In this document: piece after piece, positions 55,309 to 64,000 of the stretch
Position numbering within the stretch: position 1 is the first letter of the stretch
How the letters are laid out: each line of letters starts with the position of its first letter
Assembly (NCBI GenBank): GCA_015832175.1
Contig: WJXW01000010.1
Location: 124,001 to 188,000 of the forward strand
Length of the DNA: 64,000 nt
Direction: 5' to 3'
DNA from: Paraphaeosphaeria minitans
Taxonomy: Eukaryota; Ascomycota; Dothideomycetes; Pleosporales; Didymosphaeriaceae
Made by a program: the position numbers and the translations under genes
Notes under the pieces: model-generated
What the model was told of the DNA's origin: nothing
What the model saw: only the letters and a program-made list of their open reading frames with translations
Databases searched by the model: none

Positions 55309-58300
55309 CTAGTCAAGCCATATCTTTCTCCTTCCCTCTTTCGCAATCGCTCGCCAAACTTCCTCTGACATGCCCTGGAACTGAACCGAGCCTACCCTCC
55401 GGAACAATGAACTTTCATCTCCTTCATTCCCTGTCACGTAGCGCAAAGATGTCCTAAGAGTAGCCACAAGTACTCGAATATCTGTTGTGCGATCCACCAG
55501 AGACTTCCCCTGGCCGTATGGTGGGTCTGGCCATGATTGGTCCGGCGAGCGTGCAACAACCTCCTGAAGAAGTGCTTTGAAAGCTTTGTTCTGCGGTGCT
55601 TTGTACGTTGCCAAAGGTGTAAGGAGAAGACCGATGCCGGAGTAGCTCAAGGGAGAGGAATTGCGCATCTCATGCCGGGCGGTCTTCGTGGACCGGATAT
55701 CATTTTTAGATCCACTATTATGAGATGGTATTACCGGTCGGCTTCCATCTGCCGACATGGCAGTTGCCGCAAGGATGAGGAAGAATGAGGGTGGTGGATC
55801 GGTACCAGCAGTTCCAGGGATATCTTCATCAAGAAAGATGGTGAAATTCCCAGCCAATTCTTGCTGACCATTTCCAAGTATGTCGAGAATAAGAGAAGGG
55901 GAGGGGCTTTTTTGAAGACACTGTATTCGTGCAACATACCCTGACAATGCCATAGGGATTCTCTCCAACTCTGGCTCATTGTCTTTAGCCTCGAAGTGGC
56001 TTTCGAACGTGATCGCGCCTCCGGCGTGGTTCTCAACAACATACTGCCTGGCTGTTGAAAGGCGACTACGAGCAACGATCGGTCCTTTCATCGATGCCCA
56101 TGACCAGCTAGGATATCGACTTTGCAGCTCCGGTAATCTACCGTCGCTTGCAGACACCACGCCATACGAGTGCCATGCAAGTTGCTCCTCCAGGTTAGAT
56201 TCCCACAAGCCACCGCCATACCTTTCTCCCAGGACATCGCGTACCAGCTTGGCTATACTCCATATTGCGACTGATTTGTCGCCTTGGTCGGTGAGATTGC
56301 AAGATGTGTAACTCAGCAACGCAGAGCGCCAGAAGTTTTCTATGGAGTCATCGTTCGCCCCAATGACGGGCACGTCATATTTTTGCGGGGTATCGAACAA
56401 CATTCGCTGCATGCGACCCCGCCAATTTCGGTCGGTGGATGCTTTCGCATCTAAGGAATGAGGAAGTCCTCGAGGAAGAGCTTCACAAGCGCTCAGTGTG
56501 CTACAGTCCCAAAATATCTGGGAATCTGCAAAGTGCAGGATACGAGGCGAAAGCATGCGTTCTAGTACCGTCAGAAAGTCATACTGACCAGAATGCCACT
56601 TTAAATAGCCAAGAAAGCTTCAATAATAGACGGTGCTTACAATACGCTTTCAATTGAAAGCACACCAGCTTACATAGTAGGAAAATTACGCACCTTGAAA
56701 CACCCATCCCCTGGTGTAGATTTTGGTGGCAAGCAGCTTTTTACCCCACAGATCGTCTTCCAGGATTCTCCATGTACCGCGTGGTAGTTTGCCAGTCCCA
56801 TCGGCCTCGATGCGCATGGGTAAGATGTTCGTTGGGTTGCGCTGCCGGAACAATCCACCCTCTGAATCTGAGGAGTCTGCGACGGCAATGTTGCAGTGCG
56901 AGTGGCGGTACACTTTGTGCATGAGCTGACCTTCACTCTTGAAGTCTCCTCCTGGACCTTGCTTCGTACGGTCAGTATAGGGGGCGTGGGCGATTATGCT
57001 CTAATACATACCATGATGCATAATGAATCAATCCAGATGTAGCGTATTCCAATGAACTTCGCCACCGAGATGGCCTGTTGGAAGTTCGTAGTAAGCTTAG
57101 AAATCCCCACACCTTGGCCCATAAGCTCGATTTCATTTTCCCGTCTGAGCTGTAGGAAGGTGGGTGGTCCCCATGAATGGCTAAGAGTCAGGTAAGGGCC
57201 CGTGATATTCTTCTTCGCCGTGTTGACGATCCGCACCATGTTGGTGTTTTCCATTCCCAGATCCACGAGACGGGTAGGAACAAAATTCGATTTTCGATGG
57301 TTGTTACAATTTTCATGAGTCTCAGCACAATTCTTTATCCACTCCCGGATTTGCAAGCCACCTCCAAGTTCGTTCGGATTCGTGGAGAATGCAAGCGTCC
57401 CTTCGGCAGCAACATGAGCGTCTACATCAGATACTATGTGATACTTTCCGGGATGTAGTAACCTGGTCAATGTCTCTTTTACATTGGCCTGGGGTGTGAA
57501 AATAATCTGAAAAGAAGAATTGCAATTTTGCGAGCGACCAGTGCTTCGAAGCGCCCATTTATAGCGACAGTCCTTGAATGAAGAGGGCACCAGTTCCGGG
57601 AGGCGGTGTACTGCTTTGACGCCATGCAGATACAAGTCCGTGCAGATAACGCATCCACTGATCAGTGAATTTAGTACTGCTTCGTCGGATGTGTGATGGC
57701 TACCAGCAGGGTCGTTGCTGTTGAATACATGCTCCTGGCAGACCTTACACAGGGTTACTGCTGGTGCAATATGTTCTTGTGTCTCAATAACACCGCTTTG
57801 AATTGGCAAGGCTCCAGTGCGTTCGGAAAGCCCCTTCGGCTCGTTCGTACGAGGTACTGTCGTGCTACTGCGTAGCTTCGTGTTCATCGTTGAAGAGCGC
57901 GAATAGTATGCACTATCATGACTAGAGCCCGTAGCGTCCATATAATCCTCATTCTCAAACTCATCCGACATTGTTGGAGGAGAGGTAGTCGAGGGCGCTA
58001 TATTCCATGGTCTGGTCGCCTCAGCATGAGGCGGGTCTCTCTCAGGAGATAATCTCGCATTTGCTTTGTACAAAGTCTCGTTGTAATCTTCCTTCGCATA
58101 CAGTTTGAACATCTTGTTAAAGCATGCGACATATAGGTCGTCCTCGTAGGGTTGTAAGACAAGCAACCCGTTCGCTGCAGTAATGACATCTTCCAGGCTT
58201 CTGGTGGGGTGAAGGACGAGATGGGGTGACGAGTTTTGCGCCTGTCGTAGTATTTTTGCCAGATCGGCGGCCTTCATCCCGTAACCTTGTGAATCTTCGT

Positions 58301-59436
58301 ACTGTGCAACCGAAGCAACGGCCATCACACCTAGATCGCGATCCACCGGGTCACTGTGCATGAGACAATCAATTTCCGCATCAAAGAAGGCAACGACACT
58401 GCGTGGAAGCCGGTCCCTTAGCATCTGATCATCGGGAATATCAACCACTGCCAATATGTCATCGATCGCAAGCTTCGCAAGATTTACGTTGCCGCCAACC
58501 CTCGCTGAGATATCTGCCGCACGTTGCTTGGCAGTCTGCGTGTTGACATTAGAGTACATTTCAAGTTCATGGGCAATGAACTCATTCATTGCGGACCGAG
58601 GCGTTTTTGTCACATCGATATCGATGCGACTGTAGGGTTCCGATAGAGCAAATTTGTGTTCTTCATTCGTACAGAGTACACCGGTTTCTTTGCAATCGCA
58701 GCAGTATTGTGGCCCGTTGTCGCCGCAATCTTGGCACTTCCAATACAAGTTGAGGTGGCTTTGATGACAGCGATCACAGGTAATATTGTAATTTTCAGGT
58801 CGTTTATAGGGTGGACTGCGCCGAGTCACAAGGAGTGATATATTGGAAAAGCCTGGATCCTTGAGTTCGTGATCAATCAACATGCATGTGGCCATGTCTA
58901 ATGTGTCGTAGCCGTCGAAGATAATGAAGCTGTGTTCATTATCGGTCAACTGCTGATGTAGTGCTGCCCGGATACGCTTGCGTCTCTCAGTCGATGCCTG
59001 GCCGGTCCGAAGGGCGCTCTCATAAGCATGAGATGGTCTACTGCAGACTTGTTCGTACAAGTAAAAAAGAAAATCCTCAACGAATGCCGCATGATGGCCC
59101 GAAACACGCTCCTTGATGTGGATATACGCTACAAAGATGCCTTGACTGTCATGACGCTGTTTCAGATCCTGCACGACTCGTAACGCAAAGGTTGACTATG
59201 AATTATTAGACTAAGAAATTGTACACATGCTGAGACTTTACCTTGCCACATCCCGGACCACCATAGCAATGGAGTTGCCATGGCTTGTAGCCTGCGGCCC
59301 ATTTAACGTACCGTTCATCCTCTAGAAAACCGCTGACTAACGGTTCAAATACGTCGACCGGAAGCTTGTTGCTCGAAGTTAGAGAGGGATGTAGCAGGTG
59401 GGTGCTGCCGGCTGTTGGAGCGAACGGGTCGGCCAT
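55309..59436 (-). CDS. NACHT-type P-loop / ZZ zinc finger / HET domain fusion protein (NLR-like)
   Basis: Four exons (59242-59436, 57012-59195, 56694-56961, 55309-56561; introns 46, 50 and 132 bp) give 1299 residues. Start ATG at 59436 (MADPFAPTAGSTHLLHPSLT). Order: Walker A GGPGCGK-ST at residues 59-67, split by intron 1; Walker B-like FIIFDGYDTLD at about 155-165; LLVTRRS; a ZZ-type finger at about 205-245 (CDRCHQSHLNLYWKCQDC, CCDC); a helical region; a Ser/Thr-rich linker at about 455-520; a second Cys-pair segment (LCKVCQ, SGCVICTDLY); then the HET domain (PYLTLSHSWGPPTFL at about 732-746, YIWIDSLCIM-QGPGGDF, VYRHSHCNIAVADSSDSEGG, TRGWVFQ-ERMLSPR). The family governs heterokaryon incompatibility cell death. 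HET lies C-terminal, opposite to HET-E/HET-D. Exon 2 alone spans ATPase, ZZ and the start of HET, so the fusion is real in the DNA. Confidence 0.88.
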
Positions 59437-60080
59437 GTGATTTGACCGTGAGCGATCAATGCGTATCGTGCCTATGTGATGCGCGTAGTGCAATCGAATG
59501 AGTAATGTGCGCAGAAGTGAACCCTTTCAAATGTCGCAATCTACTTCGTGTAGTCTAGATTTTGCCGCATATGTTTGCTTTTGCGTAAAACTAACCCAAA
59601 GTCGAAGCTCGTCGGAGATTAGAATCTTCAGCCGCAAGTATTGTGGATGAGAAGACCAGCACACCGATCAAATCACGCCGACCAGGCCTTAAAAGGCAAA
59701 TGTTACGACCATGTGAACCCAAATAGCCCCCAAAAGCTTGTCGTCGCCCCTGTGGATTCATGCACACCAATGCATTTGCGGACCAGATCATGGAGGGTTA
59801 ATGATCGTACCGTACTCATTGGTCAGTGTTTTTAGACGGCAGGCTGGAAGCTGGTTGGCTGGACACATGGCCCCCAACGCCCATAGCACCGAGCTCTGGC
59901 CGTCTGCCTGCTATGTGGGCAGTGTGACCGTGGTGGAAGTTTAGTCATGCACGCCACGGAGAAGGCTGTGTTCGAGAATCATTGAGTTGGCCCCTGATGT
60001 ATAACATCATGGACCCGCATCGTTTGACGAAGGGTGTGGAGAAAATATTTTCCTAGCACGGTTTCCATTGTTGCATCGCA
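59437..60080. other. Intergenic, divergent promoter region
   Basis: Lies between the divergently transcribed NACHT-HET gene (minus) and S41 peptidase gene (plus). No gene seen. Confidence 0.45.
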
Positions 60081-62850
60081 ATGTCTGTCTTTCACCGCTG
60101 TGTGTTGGTGTTCGGAGTGTTGAGCGGATTTGTGTCGGCTGCGCCCGCCGCCTCGGAGACGCTAATCTCGCCTCCTACGCCAACGGAAGCGCCTGATGTT
60201 GCCAGCACGGCATGTGGAGACATCATCGTCTCCAAAGAACAAGGTCCGTCGTCGCAATCCTACGTTTCATTCTATGCATCTAACCTGCAGCAGGACAGAC
60301 TCTTTTCTGGGCCTCAGACTTGTTCGAGTGCTTGTCAAGTGTTCCATTCATTCCCGATGTAGCCTCTCGTTTCATCAACTATTACAATCAAACGCTGCAG
60401 TTCCAGAGCACGCTCGCGTTCTTACGAGATCCTCCCGAAGGCTACCAGCAACCTCCTGTCGATGTCGTTGCTGAGCTAGTCCTGTTACAAGAGAAAGTCG
60501 CGGAAGGAAAATACATCACGCAGTATGCTTTCGAAGCTGATCTACAGCTCCTGATCAACCGCATTCATGATTCACATGTATACCTGAGTGCAGGACTGCT
60601 GGCACCTTTTACTTTTATCTCACCATTTCCTCTTGTATCGGCCTCCCGCGATGGGAAGGAATTACCAACTGTCTACTTCCAACAAGAGGTCGTTGATAGT
60701 CAAGCCGAGGGTTGGGAACCATCACCCATCGTCAAGATTAACGAAATCGATGCGGTGGAATACCTGACGTCTTTCTCTGAGCTTAATTCCGAGGGGTATA
60801 TTGAACCACACGCCGACTGGAATTCTCTCTTCGAGCACCCAGCACTTGGTAAGGAACAGCGCCCCTCCCCCTCAAATATCGAAAGCGACGTGCTAACTTG
60901 CGTTTGCTTGCAGACATCCAGAACTACCAGAGTGTTCTACACTCAGCCATCTTCTACCCCGGTGATGCCATCAACTACACCCAAGCCAACGGTACGGTCA
61001 CGTCCTCATACTGGCTGGTTTCCTACAGTGAGGCTGGCCACACTGGCCCCTTGACAACTGCTGGCGACTTCTACAACTACTTCGTACTAGGACTCCTTCC
61101 CGATAGTTGGAATGCTTCAAATCCCCAGTGGTGGCCGACGTGGGAAGGAGACAATGGCGACTCTGGAGACGATAGCAACGAACAAGGGCCCTCTCAAGCG
61201 GTTCGCAATTGTAAAATCGGCAACCCTAAGAATGCCAGCTGGTGCGTAGAGTCCAACGGGGCTTATCCCAATGATCCGGACTACGCACAAAAGGAACTCA
61301 GCCGGTTGAAAGGCGGAGTAGTAACGGGGTATTTCCTGGACGACGGTACGGGCGTGCTCAGCATACCCAGTTTTCTCCAGCAAGGAAAAGACTTGCTCAA
61401 CTTCTTCGATATCATCGACCAGTTCCTCGTCAACGCTGCGAAAAAGAACACCACAAGAGTGATCATCGATCTCCAGCAGAACTATGGCGGGCTAAAGCTG
61501 CTTGCTGTATCTGCATTCAAGCGCTTCTTCTACGATCAAGAACCCTGGACAGGCAGCCGCATTCGTACAACTGATATGTCTCATACTTTGGGAGAGAGCT
61601 ACTCCTCCTGGTGGAGTGGCCTTGAGACTGGAGACGATGGCGCGCTTGATCCCAACTACCGATATTTCGCTTCAAGCGAATGGGTCGTGGGAAACAGGAT
61701 TAATCCTAAAACAGGAGCGAACTATAGCAACTGGGATGAGTACGAAGGCCCTGTCTCCTACCGGGGTGGGGCGTTCTCAAATTTGCAGCTCTATAATCTC
61801 TCTGACCAGGTGTTCGATGCTGCCGGTTTCCAAGGTTGGATCCCTTATGGTTATGGCGGAGAGAAACCCAACCCGCCACCACCATCCTGGGCGCCAAATA
61901 GCATCGCCCTCCTCACCGACGGCCTTTGCACTTCTGCCTGTGCAGTTTTCGTGGAGCTTATGGCGGAACAGGCAGGCGTGAAGACTGTCGTTGTGGGTGG
62001 TCGCCCTGCTACTGGTCCCATGCAAACCGCATCCGGTAGCCGTGGCGCCCGTCTGTACTCCTCCGAGGCACTTGATTACGACTTCAGCAATGTCAATTAT
62101 ACCCTAGAGAATTTTGAAGCCTACGCGAGACTCCCACAGCGCGATAACAACGACCTCTTCATCAACTTTGCTGGCTTCAATATCCGCGACCAGATCCGCG
62201 AAGGGGACAAAGATGCCATTCCGGTGCAGTTCAAGTACGATGCAGCTGAATGCAGAGTTTATTACACGCTCAAAAATATCTACAACCTTGAGCAACTTTG
62301 GAAAGACGTCGCTGCCGCAGCCTGGGATGATCCATCTCTATGTGTTGAGGGGTCCACGGGTTACTCAGAACGTCATAATGCCACCGAAGCTAAGACTCCA
62401 CCCAAACGCACCGCACAAGCGCCAAATATGAGCCTGGATCACATAACCTTTTCCGACCTTGCCTCCAATATCTCCGGGTCTCCCTCCCTGTACGATGTTA
62501 TTCAGAAAGACTCCGTCTCTACGACGGATCTCAAACAGTGCTTCGATACAAACGCATCCACAGACTGCAAGGGCACGACTCTACAATGTAGATCGTTTCC
62601 TGTGGACTGCAATGGCGACGGAAGTGTATTCAAGGAAATGAGTGCGTGTCTCCAAGACACGACCAATTTCGCAGGCGCTTGCGGCGACAACATGTTTTTC
62701 CAGCCGACGACTGATGCTGACTCGAAGAAGAACTTGCCAAAGAAGAATGGCGTCAATGTGCCTTATCAACCGGTCATTGTTACGGACGGCTATTGTGTAC
62801 CTTACTACGTTGACACGGTCAAATACGGCCTGGGTTGTCCACGGCAATGA
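60081..62850 (+). CDS. Secreted S41 family peptidase (CPAF-like)
   Basis: Three exons (60081-60243, 60294-60848, 60914-62850) with 50- and 65-bp introns give 884 residues. Signal peptide MSVFHRCVLVFGVLSGFVSA. The N-terminal region reads ACGDIIVSKEQ-GQTLFWASDLFECLSSVPF once intron 1 is removed, then INYYNQTLQFQSTLAFLRDP, as in fungal S41/CPAF-like proteins. The catalytic part contains TTRVIIDLQQNYGG and the nucleophile segment ALLTDGLCTSACAVFVELMA, where Ser of TSAC is the likely nucleophile, followed by TVVVGGRPATGPMQ. The C-terminus is Cys-rich (QCRSFPVDCNGDG, GACGDN, GYCVPYY). Related fungal enzymes include UstP-type peptidases of ribosomally made peptide clusters, but no precursor-peptide gene is seen here. 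It is probably a secreted or secretory-pathway protease. Confidence 0.9.
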
Positions 62851-64000
62851 TCGCGTGTTCTATTTTAGAAACAGGCTATAGTGTATAGACGTAATAATAA
62901 TTCCAGAAAGTATCCATTTATGCATAGGGTTTTGACATGAAGCGGTGAATTTGGAAAAGACAAGGCCACAGTCTACGCTGCGGGTGGTAAGTAGCATGTG
63001 GGTCTAGCTTGGTGAGCTAGTAGACGTTGTGGAAATCAACCATAGGAGACAGTGGATTTGAGGAGGGACTGTAATTATCTAATGGATTGTAGTTTCATCG
63101 GCTGTTTTCTGGAAAAAAATAATCATGCGTTTGGTGATCTTTGTTCTGAGTCTGTTTCGAATCCTTACTCTCTTCTTCGTACCCCCAGTTTGCTAAGTCT
63201 ATTTGTATCCTAAACCACAAGGCTCGCGCGGTTATTATAACATCTCGTATTGTATATTTTGAAAGCATACAATTAGCTGTGAGAACGGAAACACGCGTGC
63301 ATCGAATGCATGGCTCCACTGGACCACGACCACAAGGCAGTGAAATTTGTGATGGAGTAAACACTTTCAACACACGGTCCATATCCCATGAGTTCCTGAG
63401 GTCTACTAGGCCTATGCTTATGTGTACATGCCTCTACACTATGCTGAGATAATTCGATCTGTACCACACCGCGCTGTACTTGTCTGGAATCTAGAAGATC
63501 CTTACGTGCATGTAGATCACCAAACGCTTATTCATCGTTGTTATATCAAGTGGGACAAAGATGATGATCATTCAAGCGATAAAAAAAGATCAAGATAGAA
63601 AATATGATAACAGATCACCAAACCAGTAAGAAAAGTGCATGATAACACTAGTAAAGCAACACGCAGATGCCCAAGGGAAGTCTACAACATCACTAATAGC
63701 GATCTAAAGAACAGATAAAGGCTTTAAGGAGTGCATAGTCTAAGTTTGAAAAGTGCATAGTCTAAGGAGAAAGGTGCATCTCTTACGGGGGCCATGCCCA
63801 ATTAGTAGGTTTTTTTAAGGGGATTGCAGACCGTAGGCGGTCTAGAGGTGGGCTTAGCAATTAGCCGTTATAAGAAGTTCAAGGAAGATTGAGGTAGATC
63901 AAATCATAGTGGCTAACAGTGAAAACCATACTTTATAGCAATTCGAACCCAGCATAAACAATTAAATGATACTTATATGAGCGTGTCACTCCAAGTATGT
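62851..64000. other. Intergenic to window end, no gene seen
   Basis: Composition becomes AT-richer after 63,500. AGTGCATAGTCTAAG occurs twice at 63732-63765. Frames are short and without features. Confidence 0.4.

Noticed and set aside
63920..63990. Sequence resembling a tRNA B box (complement of CAATTCGAACCCAGC)
   Set aside because: No matching A box or cloverleaf arms could be found around it. No tRNA or rRNA gene was seen elsewhere in the window.

Overview
This window looks like genomic DNA of a filamentous ascomycete (Pezizomycotina). The genes have 45-132 bp GT-AG introns, and protein types typical of Dothideomycetes occur: a Ppo fatty-acid dioxygenase, DUF7492, a HET-domain protein, a secreted S41 peptidase and a GH76 mannanase. 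The sharp AT-rich, TpA-rich block full of TAA/TAG-broken frames is the signature of repeat-induced point mutation (RIP). The class is inferred from gene content, not from a species match.

Positions 1 to about 19,800 are a RIP-mutated nest of LTR retrotransposons with no intact gene. A gypsy-type element (3973-18780, minus strand, 411-bp LTRs, target duplication ACTAG) has landed in a short-period tandem array. A copia-type element (7444-14696, minus strand, 195-bp LTRs, target duplication CTTGG/CTTAG) has landed inside the gypsy pol region. A 411-bp solo LTR (4713-5123, target duplication ATTAG) splits a plus-strand accessory reading frame inside the gypsy element. The 3' end of a second copia copy lies at 1-1113. 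A further LTR family occurs once in each orientation (2605-2826 and 19098-19317).

From about 20,000 to 24,700 base composition returns to normal but gene content is sparse: a GC-rich imperfect repeat block, a predicted small cysteine-rich secreted protein (21958-22251) and possible gene debris. A six-exon psi-factor oxygenase (Ppo) gene follows at 24739-28171. Its dioxygenase residues are present, but the haem-thiolate cysteine of its P450 half is replaced by Phe. From 28,200 to 34,300 is a gene graveyard on the minus strand, with decayed copies of an unidentified membrane protein, a Pho84-like phosphate transporter and an EXPERA-like membrane protein.

From 35,900 onward is ordinary gene space: a DUF7492 secreted protein, the U2AF small subunit, a small C-terminally anchored membrane protein, a DUF3605 protein, HMG-CoA reductase, an SMP-30/gluconolactonase-like protein, a GH76 mannanase-like protein, a cysteine-rich single-pass surface protein, a 1299-residue NACHT/ZZ-finger/HET fusion and a large secreted S41 peptidase. 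These do not form an obvious biosynthetic cluster; they are a mixture of housekeeping genes (splicing, sterol synthesis, wall) and secreted or self/non-self recognition genes. The NACHT-ZZ-HET fusion, with the HET domain at the C-terminus, is the most unusual protein in the window. Exon coordinates were derived by eye from splice sites, frame continuity and remembered family patterns.
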